DNA of 64,000 bases, from the NCBI GenBank assembly GCA_017312345.1, contig BLAA01000001.1, positions 2,914,001 through 2,978,000 of the forward strand. The letters run 5' to 3'. The stretch's first letter is position 1, and each line of letters begins with the position of its first letter. A program made the translations under genes and the position numbers. Shown here piece by piece: positions 50,636 through 62,800 of this stretch. The DNA is from Candidatus Denitrolinea symbiosum (GTDB lineage: Bacteria; Chloroflexota; Anaerolineae; Anaerolineales; Villigracilaceae). The notes beneath the pieces were generated by a model. The model worked only from the letters and a program-made list of their open reading frames with translations, ran no database searches and had not been told where the DNA came from.

Positions 50636-50740
50636 TTAATCCAACGACACAATGTCTTGCATGTCGTCGGCGATGAGTAATGGGCTGACACTGCCCACCG
50701 CGAACAAAAGAGTTAGAAAAACTATCAGTGTTGTGGTCAT
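50636..50740 (-). CDS. 34-residue membrane protein, first gene of ABC operon
   Basis: ATG 50740 to TAA 50636. AAGGAG with 7 nt spacing is an excellent SD. Nearly all of residues 1-23 (TTTLIVFLTLLFAVGSVSPL) are hydrophobic, followed by an acidic tail (ADDMQDIVSLD). The stop is 2 nt before the permease ATG at 50633, so it belongs to the operon. TATACT at 50768-50763 is a plausible -10. Function unknown; a small transporter partner is possible. Confidence 0.6.
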   Translation of the reverse strand: MTTTLIVFLTLLFAVGSVSPLLIADDMQDIVSLD

Positions 50741-50863
50741 TTTTATCTCCTTGATTGCCCCGAGTATAGGAGAGAGACGAACTTTGCGGTTCAGCCTACA
50801 GGATGATTATGTCTCAGACTGGAGGCTGATTGTTTATGGTACCAAAGCAAATGCTCGAAGCAT

Positions 50864-50971
50864 AAATTTATACAGCCGCAACTTTTGGCAATTCAGTATC
50901 TCATGCGCTATGAAGATTCGACCTTTCGAGAAGCCGAGGTTCGACTGCGAGAGCATACTGAATTACGCAGC
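50864..50971 (+). pseudogene. Transposase N-terminal fragment
   Basis: 36 codons reading KFIQPQLLAIQYLMRY then REAEVRLREHTELRS, the usual N-terminal pattern of IS4/IS5-type transposases (QPQLLA...REL-ELL-E--ELR). No start, no continuation: the frame closes at 51000. The remaining bases of the 50741-51012 gap show no gene. Confidence 0.45.
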
Positions 50972-51012
50972 CAGACAAGTTCTAGACATCGAAGATAGAG
51001 TGGGTTTTACAG

Positions 51013-51660
51013 TTGGGATTATCTTTTGGATACGCCACCTCCAAAGCCTATCCATCACGATTCATGCTCGATCACCTCATACACCGTCGCCGCTTCGGCG
51101 GCGAACGCTTTGAATTCATCAACCAGCCCGCGCCCGCCCTGCGCCAGGTTTTCGACATGGTGATGGACAGCCAGCAGATCATGGGCGCTTCGCTTTTCGA
51201 CTCCGACTTCCGCCAGAAACACCAACAGGGCTGGGACTTGCTCTTCGAGCGACTCACCGGCGCGCACGACGACGAGAACGCCGAGCTGCGCGAGTTGCAG
51301 GATTGCCGAAATTATTTGCAATACGACATTCGCATTCACTACCCCAACGGCGACCGCGCGTTGCTGAGTCAGATCAACGCCAAAAAATCGGGCGGCGAAA
51401 CCACCACGCCTTTTTATGTGGCGATGGCCGCCTCGTTCGCCCATGCCTATCGTCTCAATCAAGCCCGTCCCTCCGACACCATCCGCCTCGCGCTCTTCGA
51501 CGAAGCCTTCGGCAAAATGGACACCGCCCGCACCGCCTCCGACCGAACCCACCTCAAACGCCTGCTCCTCCGCCCCGAACTGCGCGACGTTCGTCCCATC
51601 ACCGAACACCTGCTCAAGCGCGGATTGAAGTTGGAGCAGGAGGGGATGGAAAAACAATAA
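51013..51660 (+). pseudogene. Relic of a Wadjet JetC (SMC/MukB-like) ATPase gene, C-terminal part
   Basis: Up to 215 codons, likely real from about 51064. The segment QDCRNYLQYDIRIHY, the ABC signature KKSGGETTTPFYVAMAASFA and Walker B LALFDEAFGKMDTAR are characteristic of the end of JetC, the SMC-like subunit of the plasmid defence system Wadjet (normally over 1000 residues). The rest of JetC and JetA/B are absent. The final GLKLEQEGM resembles the RLEQE end of JetD, hinting that an internal deletion fused jetC and jetD ends. Non-functional. Confidence 0.75.
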
Positions 51661-51728
51661 ACGGGGATTTCATTGTCTCCATGGGGTGGACGCGTTATAC
51701 TCTGCCAAAACACAGGAGCAGGCAACCT

Positions 51729-52729
51729 ATGGGAATGTTCGACACCGTTTTCGCTGAATTGGACTGTCCCTTTTGCGGCAGGCAATATCGCTATTCCCCG
51801 ATGAGTTGGGAGGAGGCGGAACGCGAAGTCAGGCGGCACAAGCAGTGGGAGACCGAGTCGCGGCAGAGATTTCTCGACGGCAACAAAGATCTCTTCTCTT
51901 TGCAGGATCAATGGGCGAAGCAGGCTGGCTTCGACGACATTGACGCATGGATCGCACAACTCGACACGCCTGACAAAATTGAAGCGCATCGCACGCGCCG
52001 TCATTTGGGACTGGCGGAGATTCAAACCAAGCAGTTCGAGAATGTGCTGGCTGAATTTTTCGTCGGCGATGAAATTCCCCAATACACAGGCCACTACTTT
52101 ATCCGTGAAGATTTCACATGCGACGGTTGCAGTTCAGGAGATGAAAGCGTGTGGGTGAATGTATGGTTTGAAATCGAAGAGCGCAGGCTGAAAGCCGTAC
52201 TGACGCGTAACCCCGAAACGGGCGAGCCTGAACGCGAGATACACAAACATGTTCCTGTTGAGCCGCGTCCGCCCGACCCGCATCCGCCACTGCATTTCAA
52301 GCATCGCAAAATCCAGGCTCATGCCAGGTGGAATGATGAAACCAAAACGTACGATATGGAAGTCCATCGCCTGCCCGAACATTACACGTTTTCCAACGAG
52401 AGCGAAGAACTCCTCCGCATCGCGTTCGAATCCTTCGCGGACGATTACCTGTACCTGATCGGCAAGGGACGCGACGACCAGCCTTCCCTCCACGAGCGCC
52501 TACATTCCATCTGCCGCCATCTCCCTTCGGATTTCGAACCTACGGCCAGCGCGAACGCGACGGCGCGGATTGCTCCTGCGGCTGCAAACATTTTCTCAAA
52601 CTCCCTGACAAACTCGGCTATGACTGGGGCGTGTGCGCCAACCCTGCCAGCCCGCGCGCAGGGTCGCTGACCTTCGAACATCAGGGATGTGAGCGCTTTG
52701 AAAGCGATGAAACATTGGAGGCAGAATGA
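51729..52729 (+). pseudogene. Frameshifted gene of unknown function with CxxC start and Cys-rich end
   Basis: The first frame starts at ATG 51729 (GMFDTVFAELDCPFCGRQY) and encodes about 265 sensible residues. Near 52521-52526 (a C3 run) sense continues in another frame: GFRTYGQRERDGADCSCGCK then DWGVCANPASPRAG, FEHQGCERFE. One extra C would restore a single 333-residue protein, whose stop would overlap the next ATG (ATGA). Either a recent mutation or a sequence error. The CxxC, CSCGC and EHQGC parts suggest metal binding. Confidence 0.65.
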
Positions 52730-53160
52730 ACGATGAACTCACAAAAGCCATGAGCCGCGGCCGATTATTCGACCTATGGCAACGCGCCAAAGAAAACGAA
52801 CCGCTGGAAGGCGAGGAAGCGATGATGGCGCGCATGATGAAGGAACACACAGAATATTTCGACGTGTGGGAGCGGTTGGAAAATTTCGGCGAAAATGAAA
52901 TCGTCGTGGACGGCGTCAACCCCATCTTGCACGTTTCCATGCACAGCGTCATCGAAAACCAACTCGAACAAAACACCCCGCCCGAAGCCCGAAAAGCGTT
53001 GGCCGCCCTGTTGAAGCGAGGCGTCGCTCGCCACGAAGCCATCCACGCCATCGCCTCCGAATTCAACATGGAACTCTTTCCAATGCTGAAAAATTCTCGT
53101 CCCTTCAACAACCTCGCCTACAAACGCAGGCTGGAAAAGCTTGCACGGGGAAAAAGATAA
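52726..53160 (+). CDS. DUF1841 family protein
   Basis: 144 residues. The middle part VDGVNPILHVSMHSVIENQL matches DUF1841; the protein is mostly helical and soluble. Start ATG 52726 overlaps the end of the upstream frame. Function unknown. Confidence 0.75.
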   Translation: MNDELTKAMSRGRLFDLWQRAKENEPLEGEEAMMARMMKEHTEYFDVWERLENFGENEIVVDGVNPILHVSMHSVIENQLEQNTPPEARKALAALLKRGVARHEAIHAIASEFNMELFPMLKNSRPFNNLAYKRRLEKLARGKR

Positions 53161-53173
53161 CGCAACACGCAAC

Positions 53174-53181
<8 letters not shown>
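53161..53181. repeat. Heptad repeat at the recQ start
   Basis: CGCAACA, CGCAACA, TGCAGCC: three 7-nt units between the DUF1841 stop and the RecQ start codon region. Confidence 0.5.
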
Positions 53182-55978
<2,797 letters not shown>

Positions 55979-55980
55979 AT

Positions 55981-56008
55981 CCAAACCTGAAACCTGGAAC
56001 CTGAAACG
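55981..56008. repeat. Heptad repeat before the dprA-like gene
   Basis: Units ccaaacc, tgaaacc, tggaacc and tgaaacg fill the gap between RecQ and the GTG start of the next gene. Confidence 0.65.
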
Positions 56009-56973
56009 TGGCACCCTCCCCCGACTCCCTCGCCCTGCTTCTCCTCTGCTCCCAACTTGGATTGGACGAAGACTCCGTCAAGCCGTTGACCCTGCGCGAA
56101 TGGAATCCCCTCGTGCGGAAAATGCAAGCCGCCTCGCTCCGACCCTCCGACCTGCTTCGCCTCCCCGACTCTGATCTCCGCTCGCAACTCGACCTCGACG
56201 AGCAATTCGTATCTCGTATCTCGTATCTCATATCCCGCGACATCCAACCCAATCTATCCCGCCTCGCCTCGCTCGGCATCTTCCCCCTCACCCGCGCGGA
56301 CTCGGACTACCCCGAGAAATATCGCTCGCGACTCAAAGACTCCGCGCCCGCAGTTTTATTCCACGCGGGAGAGAAGGCCTTGCTCGGACAGCCTGGGATC
56401 GCCGTCGTCGGTTCGCGTCATCTCGATGACGCGGGGCAGGAATGCGCCAGGTTCGTGGGCAACGCCTGCGGCATGTCGGGACAGGTGCTGTATTCGGGCG
56501 GCGCCAAGGGCGTGGACACGCTAAGCGCGGAGTCCGCTTTGGAGGCGCGCGGGACCGCCGTCAGCGTGCTGGCGGATAGTTTGGAGAGACAGGTCAAGGT
56601 CCAGAAAGAAGCGTTGAGTCGCGGCGATCTGTGCCTCGTCACGCCGTACAGTCCCAGCGCGGGATTTTCCGTCGGCGCGGCGATGGGACGCAATCGACTC
56701 ATCTACTGTCTCGCGGACTACGCCATCGTGGTCGCGTCGGACGCGGAGACGGGCGGCACATGGGCGGGCGCGACCGAGACGCTCAAGAATCATTGGGTCC
56801 CTGTCTTTGTGTTGGAGCACGCGCAGATGCCCGAGGGGAATAAGATGTTGTTGCAGCGCGGCGCGCTGCCGTTCCCGCACCCGTTCAGGGAAGCGCCGAC
56901 CAAATTGCCGAATTGGATGAGGGAGGCGGCGGCAGGTTTGCCCTCGCAACCCAGCCAGCCGAGTTTATTCTGA
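56008..56973 (+). CDS. DprA/Smf-like DNA-processing protein
   Basis: 321 residues. A Rossmann-like DprA domain (about 90-305) with YPEKYRSRLKDSAPAVLF, GIAVVGSRHLDDAG, YSGGAKGVDTLSAESAL and the substrate-binding MGRNRLIYCLADYAIVV. DprA proteins load RecA on single-stranded DNA; shorter ones occur in defence contexts. It begins with GTG 56008 inside a heptad repeat, and a second heptad repeat is read in frame (VSRISYLISRD). Probably co-transcribed with the RecQ-PRTase gene. Confidence 0.8.
   Translation: MAPSPDSLALLLLCSQLGLDEDSVKPLTLREWNPLVRKMQAASLRPSDLLRLPDSDLRSQLDLDEQFVSRISYLISRDIQPNLSRLASLGIFPLTRADSDYPEKYRSRLKDSAPAVLFHAGEKALLGQPGIAVVGSRHLDDAGQECARFVGNACGMSGQVLYSGGAKGVDTLSAESALEARGTAVSVLADSLERQVKVQKEALSRGDLCLVTPYSPSAGFSVGAAMGRNRLIYCLADYAIVVASDAETGGTWAGATETLKNHWVPVFVLEHAQMPEGNKMLLQRGALPFPHPFREAPTKLPNWMREAAAGLPSQPSQPSLF
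56208..56235. repeat. Heptad repeat inside the dprA-like gene
   Basis: CGTATCT three times, then CATATCC, in the frame of dprA between its N-terminal and Rossmann domains. Confidence 0.75.
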
Positions 56974-57091
56974 TCTCCGCCTATCCCGATTACATCCATC
57001 AACGTTGGCCCGCGGCGAAGGTCAATGGGATTGCCACGAGCGGAGGCGACCGCTCAGCAGAAAATCATCCGAGCGTCGGTTCAGGTTATTG

Positions 57092-57138
57092 ATCGGCGGC
57101 CGCCCACGGCCAAAACATGACGATGGGCGGCCGCCGAT
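57092..57138. repeat. Perfect 15-bp GC-rich inverted repeat
   Basis: ATCGGCGGCCGCCCA (57092-57106) and its complement (57124-57138) with a 17-nt loop. It lies between the dprA-like gene and the decayed genes on the other strand. No T-run follows, so it is either a terminator without U-tract or a repeat. The remaining bases 56974-57091 show no gene. Confidence 0.65.
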
Positions 57139-57159
57139 TCAAACGTTTAGACGGCGAGG

Positions 57160-57330
57160 CTACTTGGTCGAACGCGACGGTTGGCCGAGCGGATACCGTT
57201 GGAAGAAGATGAAGGCGAGGACCATGATAGCGGCCACGACAGGACCAATGGTGACGACGCCATACCGCCAGGTCAGCAGCAACGCCAGCGCCCAAGTCCT
57301 AGAGATTTTGTTCAGGTAGGTTGCCCACCG
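57160..57330 (-). pseudogene. C-terminal remnant of an MFS/GPH-type transporter
   Basis: About 56 codons ending at TAG 57160: a hydrophobic helix RYGVVTIGPVVAAIMVLAFI then FQRYPLGQPSR, as at the end of many sugar:cation symporters. No start or upstream domain remains. Confidence 0.35.
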
Positions 57331-57449
57331 ACAAGCTGTGTTCCCTGCCGATGGATCTCGCCCGCACATAACAGGCTGCGCTTGTTCGACATCCCCGTGG
57401 CGGCGGGCTAAATTTCCCAGATTCAGCCATCGTTTATCGGACAAGCCTG

Positions 57450-57775
57450 CTATTCGATGGTTGTAGTCTTCGTGGCGAATGCAAATTGCCCGGGGATATG
57501 GTTGTTCTTAATAGCAAGAGCCACAGTCAGAAGTTGGGTCGGCAGGATTTCCATGACAGGCAAACACACAGCCGGAACGGGCGGCAGATCGAATAGACCG
57601 GACCGGTCGTTCACGCTTACCAGCCTGGCGCGTCCCCCCGCTTTTTGAATATCGTCAACCAGCTTGGCGTTCAATTTCTTCGACGGTCCCGTCCCTTCAT
57701 AGACCAGCACAAATACCTCGGGCGAGGTCATTTCCAATGGACCGTGTCTGAACGCGGCGCAGCTCATCCCCTTGA
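57450..57775 (-). pseudogene. C-terminal remnant of a SIS-domain sugar isomerase/deaminase
   Basis: About 105 codons from the junction near 57770 to TAG 57450. The motif AAFRHGPLEM is the family end of glutamine-fructose-6-phosphate aminotransferase-like SIS proteins. The N-terminal part is missing and is replaced by a transposase remnant. Not functional. Confidence 0.7.
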
Positions 57776-58020
57776 CCCCGGCTCAAGTGCAACGCGCAGC
57801 ACAAGCATTTTTATTGCAAGCTGGCGCGCCAGCCCCCAACGCCAGGCCCACAGGAAAAGGTCGCGGAAGGCAGCCAGGCTACTGCCCCGCACAAAGAAAA
57901 CGATATGAGATCGTTTTCAAGGGCAAAAAACGCAAATTCTGCCTTCCATTTGACTGCTTCTCGATTGTAAAGGTTCAATCGCTATCAGCGCATTTTCTGC
58001 GCTCTGTTTGCCAACTCTAA
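57769..58020 (+). pseudogene. Transposase C-terminal remnant
   Basis: The frame LTPAQVQRAAQAFLLQAGAP then TGKGRGRQPGYCP and KKRKF has the Arg/Lys/Pro-rich tail typical of IS701/IS4-type transposases. It joins the SIS remnant near 57770. It ends at TAA 58020 after nonconserved residues. Confidence 0.5.
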
Positions 58021-58048
58021 ACTTAAGTAAGAAAGCAGCCATCGCGAT

Positions 58049-59674
58049 CTAGCCTATGTGAGTCTCTCCCTTATTTTGAAATTCCATAATCTCGATCGAA
58101 GCCAGAATCAGCGTGACGTAATGGATGTTTTCCAGATCCAACATATAGTTTCGACGAATTTTGTCGATGCGATATTTGACCGTCTTCGGGTGGAGGAATA
58201 GCGCATCGGCGGTTCGTTTAAGGCTGCGGCTGTTCTTCAAATATGCAGACAGCGTCACGTACAGTTCCTCCGAATCGGCTTGCAAGCGGACCAACTCCTC
58301 CGGCACGAAATCCAACAATTTCACCTTTTCCTTGCCGAGGAAGAGCTTAAAAAGGCCCAAATTTTTATATTCACGAATATTGTTACCAATGTTATTGTGT
58401 GAAAGAAAATCCGCCACCAGTTTCGATTGTGTCCCAGCGGCAGCGATCTCGCGCACAGGAAATAGGTTGCTCAGACCGCCGAAGAAACGGATAGGTTCGG
58501 ACAGACGCTCTTCCGCGATACTCTGAGCGGTCAAAGCATTAATTTGAGCGGCGTCAAAATAACCGGGCTGGCGTCTGGATGAAGACAGGACATACTGATC
58601 ATAGCGCGGCGTCGTGTAGTAAACCATATGGCGATAGTTTCGTTGAATCTTGGCGCGCAGGGTGTTTTTCATGGCATATAGCGCAATCTGATCGCTCTCG
58701 CCCGCGCCTGAAAAATTAATCGTCAACACCTGGCACGATCCTTCCGGGTCGATCTCCAGCTCGGCGCAGGCAGATAAAAACTCCGTCGAATCGTTGATCA
58801 TGCCGCGCAGCAGATCATTAACCAGCGTGTTCCTATTCCACATCAACCTCTGCTTGCCCGAATACTCTCGCAGCAGGTTCAATTGCAGACAGCGGATTAG
58901 GTTCTCAATAATTACGATATCGTCCTCGTCAAGCTGGTGATGATAAGTTTCATGGATCGCCAAAGTTTCAACAGCATCTTCCATTGAAAACTCAACCAGA
59001 ACCACACTGGGATATTTCTGATTGGCGGAATTTTCGCTGCGACATTGATAGCGTTTATAGCCAAAGGTCATGTATTCGGAATGGAATAGTTCCCGCTCAG
59101 CCTCAATTGTAAATTTAGCAAGCTGTTTATTGGTACTGATACTAGCGCGCTTGCCTCTTTTCATCAGAGTCATCTCAAGCCCCAAAAAGGCTCTAAATCG
59201 AAGCAAAATTTCACGCAGACTCAGCATCTCCAGCGCCATTTCCGAGCCGATCTTACTGACCTTGTAATACAGCGCCAGCCGTTGTTCACGGATACCGAGA
59301 ATAAAAGTCAAAACTTCAACAATGATATCTTCGTACTTGGTTGCCCCGCTGATACGGATAAGCGGAATTTCAAAAGTTTTACACAAATTGACGAATTGCT
59401 CAGGAATCTCGCTGATTAGACGGTCAACCTTAATGATGATGCAGCTAATGCCGAGTTGTTTTATTTTGTCACAAAAGACTAACAACTCTTCGTCGCTGTG
59501 GCTTTGCAACGCGAAATAACTGGTCAAGATCGCCATTCCTGGCTTTCCCCACTTTTCGATATCGGTCGCTTCCAGGATGTTGATGCCTGTCACGAGCAGG
59601 TTCCAGTCTTTCACGTCTACAATCAAATCCGCTCCCTGAAGGCTTGTGCAATTAAGAAGGTCTCGTATTTTCAT
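58049..59674 (-). CDS. PucR-family transcriptional regulator
   Basis: 541 residues. N-terminal PucR domain (LLNCTSLQGADLIV, EATDIEKWGKPGMAILTSYFA), a middle GGDEF-like region, and C-terminal HTH_30 (SRSLKRTADALFLHPKTVKYRIDKI). PucR-type proteins control purine, allantoin and amino-acid use. It is divergent from the FdrA-DUF1116 gene, with an overlapping palindrome at each side of the gap, and is the likely local regulator. Confidence 0.88.
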   Translation of the reverse strand: MKIRDLLNCTSLQGADLIVDVKDWNLLVTGINILEATDIEKWGKPGMAILTSYFALQSHSDEELLVFCDKIKQLGISCIIIKVDRLISEIPEQFVNLCKTFEIPLIRISGATKYEDIIVEVLTFILGIREQRLALYYKVSKIGSEMALEMLSLREILLRFRAFLGLEMTLMKRGKRASISTNKQLAKFTIEAERELFHSEYMTFGYKRYQCRSENSANQKYPSVVLVEFSMEDAVETLAIHETYHHQLDEDDIVIIENLIRCLQLNLLREYSGKQRLMWNRNTLVNDLLRGMINDSTEFLSACAELEIDPEGSCQVLTINFSGAGESDQIALYAMKNTLRAKIQRNYRHMVYYTTPRYDQYVLSSSRRQPGYFDAAQINALTAQSIAEERLSEPIRFFGGLSNLFPVREIAAAGTQSKLVADFLSHNNIGNNIREYKNLGLFKLFLGKEKVKLLDFVPEELVRLQADSEELYVTLSAYLKNSRSLKRTADALFLHPKTVKYRIDKIRRNYMLDLENIHYVTLILASIEIMEFQNKGETHIG

Positions 59675-59695
59675 AGGATGGTTCCAAATCCCTTG

Positions 59696-59716
59696 TTTTA
59701 TCTCTTAGAGATAAAA
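59696..59716. promoter_or_regulatory. Palindrome over the pucR start region
   Basis: TTTTATCTC-TTA-GAGATAAAA, 9-bp arms, just downstream of the predicted -10 of the pucR promoter. A possible operator for autoregulation. Confidence 0.5.
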
Positions 59717-59717
59717 A

Positions 59718-59746
59718 ATTATAACAAATTTCCCTTATTTTGCTAA
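59718..59746 (-). promoter_or_regulatory. Promoter of the pucR-type gene
   Basis: Minus strand: TTAGCA (59746-59741), 17 nt, TATAAT (59723-59718). Confidence 0.6.
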
Positions 59747-59790
59747 TGACGGAGAGACGCCTTTTGAGTAGACTTAATCAGACCAAATTA

Positions 59791-59809
59791 CTGCTCGAAG
59801 TTCGAGCAG
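59791..59809. promoter_or_regulatory. Perfect palindrome, operator candidate
   Basis: CTGCTCGAA-G-TTCGAGCAG: two 9-bp arms around one base, 48 nt before the ATG of the FdrA-DUF1116 gene. Size and symmetry fit a dimeric activator or repressor, most simply the adjacent PucR protein. Confidence 0.65.
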
Positions 59810-59856
59810 ACTGAAACGCCAAACGTAATCCGATAATCTCGATCTCAGGAGGATCC

Positions 59857-62800
59857 ATGTTGCGAACGATCATCAAAAAGAACAGCTACCAGGACTCTAT
59901 TAACCTGATGCTGCTCACCAACGAAATAAACACCATCGAGGGCGTTATCCAATGCTCCATCATGATGGGGACGGATGCCAATAAGGATATTTTCAAAAGC
60001 ACAAATCTGCTAACCGAGGAAGCCAAAACGGCTTCACCTACCGACATGGTGATGGTGATGGAAACGAACAATGACGATGTTGTCGACCATGTATTGAAGA
60101 GAGTCGACCAATTCTTGTCGGACCTCTCGGTCAAAAAACAGCAAAGCGGCGTCGTTGAAGCCAACACGCTGGACGAAGCGCTTGAGATCATGCCCGACGC
60201 CAATCTGGCGCTTTTCTCCATTCCTGGCGAATACGCGGCCGACGTGATGGAACAGGCGCTTGAGCGCAATTTGAACATTTTTTCCTTCACCGACAACGTT
60301 TCCGTTGAGGACGAGGTCCGGTTGAAAAAATTAGCCCATGAAAAAGGCTTGGTGATGATGGGCCCCGATTGCGGCACCGGCATTCTTTCGGGTATCCCAT
60401 TGGCTTTTACAAACGTGGTTAAGAATGGCAACATTGGAATCGTCGGCGCATCCGGCACGGGCATCCAGGAAGTCTCTTCTCTGATCGATCGGCTGGGCAG
60501 CGGCGTGACTCACGCCATTGGCACTGGCGGGCGCGACCTGAGCGACGCGGTGCAGGCGATAACCGTGAAAGACAGCCTGATCGCGCTTGAAAATTACGCC
60601 CCCGCTGATGTAATTGTGCTGATCTCCAAGCCGCCGGCAAAGTCGGTGCGCGATGAAATTGTAAATCTACTTCACAACCTCTCTAAGCCAGTGGTCGCCA
60701 TTTTCCTGGGAGAAAACCCGACTCAGCACGAAAACAACGTTTACCTGGCGCACACCCTCGAAGAAGCCGCGCGCATCGCGGTGGACTTAGCCAATGGCAA
60801 TTCCGTAAAAAAGAATTACCTGCAGCCGCTCGACAATCAAGTAACGAACACGCTCCCACAAGATCTGACCGTCAAGGGATTGTATTCCGGCGGCACCCTG
60901 GGCGGCGAAGCAGCCATGCTCATTTCGCAGGCTCTCGATCTAGGAGAGATCATCCACAAGGAAGGCTACCTGCTCAACGAACGCGGCTATCAGGTGATCG
61001 ATTACGGCGACGACATGTACACTCAAGGTCACCCCCATCCAATGATTGATCCAGCCACCCGCATTGACGCCATCAAGAAATATGGGGCTGACCCTAAAAC
61101 TGGCATCATCCTGCTGGATGTAGCGCTCGGTTACGGTTCACACCCCGATATGGCTGGAGTTCTGGCGCCCGTAATCCGCGAAACGCTCGAAAACGCTCGC
61201 AAAGCAGGCCGACAGCTTTATGTTGTCGCCACAGTTTGTGGAACCCGGCAAGATCCGCAAAATTATGACCAGTCGGCGGCAACGCTCAAGGCGGCCGGCG
61301 CGCTGGTGGAAGATAGCAACGCAAAAGCGGTACGTCTGGCGCTGCAACTCAAGGGCGTTACTTACACCGAAGTCGACAAACAGGTCGTCGGTCGCGATTT
61401 CCAAAAAGTAGCCCTACCCCAACCCAGTAGTCCATTGATGACATTGTTGACCGCCAAGCCGCGTGTTATCAACATTGGTCTGGAAAGCTTCAACGAATCG
61501 ATCCGCAAATTTGGCGGTAAATCAGTGCAATATTCCTGGCGGCCAATTGCTGGCGGTAATAAGAAACTCATCCGCATTTTGAACAGGATTTCCAAACTCG
61601 AGTCGGTCGCGGCCGCCAACCAGCAGGTTATCGAGCGTATGCGCGACTCGCAGCCCTTCCTGGTGGACGTCGTGCCCGCCAAGTCCGTGATCGAGGCGCT
61701 AAATCGTAAGGTGTTGCTGCATGCCGGCCCGCCCATCCAGTATTCAGAAATGACCGGGCCAATGCAAGGCTCGTGCGTCGGCGCCGCGTTGTTTGAGGGT
61801 TGGGCGAAAGACGAAGCCGAGGCGCGTCGTATGTTGGAAGCCGGTGAAGTTGAATTCATGCCCTGTCACCATGTCAACGCGGTAGGCCCCATGGGCGGCA
61901 TCACCTCCGGCAACATGGCAGTGTTGGTGGTCGAAAACAAGGCGGATGGCACGGTTGCTTATTGCACCATGAACGAGGGCATTGGCAAGGTGTTGCGCTT
62001 TGGCGCATTTAGCGAAGAGGTCGTCAATCGCCTGCATTGGATGGCTGACGTGCTTGGTCCAACCATCGCGAAAGCCGTCAAAAGCACGCCAGACGGCATC
62101 AACCTGAATGTTGTCATCTCCAAGGCAATCACCATGGGTGATGAGTTCCATCAGCGTAACATTGCCGGCACCCTGGTGCTGTTGAAGGAATTGGTCCCAT
62201 TGATCGATGCGCTGGAGATGGATCGCAAGGACAAGCAGGACGTACTCCGCTTCCTGGCGAACACCGATCAGTTCTTCTTGAACGTGATGATGGCAGTGGG
62301 CAAGGCGATCGTTGACTATGCCCGCAAGATCCAAGAAGGCACCGTAGTAACCACGATGACCCGCAACGGCAAAGATTTCGGCATCCGGATTGCCGGAATG
62401 GGCGATGACTGGTTCACCGCGCCGGTCAACACGCCGCACGGGCTGTACTTCACCGGTTACACCGAGGAGGATGCCAATCCCGATATCGGCGACAGCGCCA
62501 TCACCGAAACCGTGGGAGTAGGCGCAATGGTGACCGTGGCCGCTCCAGCCGTGACGCGTTTCGTGGGTTCCGGAGGCGGTTATGACGATGCTCTGAGAGT
62601 GTCGAATGAGATGAACTCGATTTGTCTGTCCAACAATCCCAATTGGAGTATCCCGAACTGGAATTTCAAGGGCGCCTGTCTGGGCATTGACGCTGTCAAA
62701 GTCGTCGCCACGGGCATCACCCCGCTGATCAACACCGGCATCGCCCACAAAAAGGCGGGAGTCGGACAGGTCGGCGCCGGAACGGCGACCGCCCCACTGG

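Noticed and set aside
50652..51113. 153-codon plus ORF
   Set aside because: It crosses a divergent promoter region, the 34-residue peptide gene on the other strand and a transposase relic in another frame; no motif supports it.
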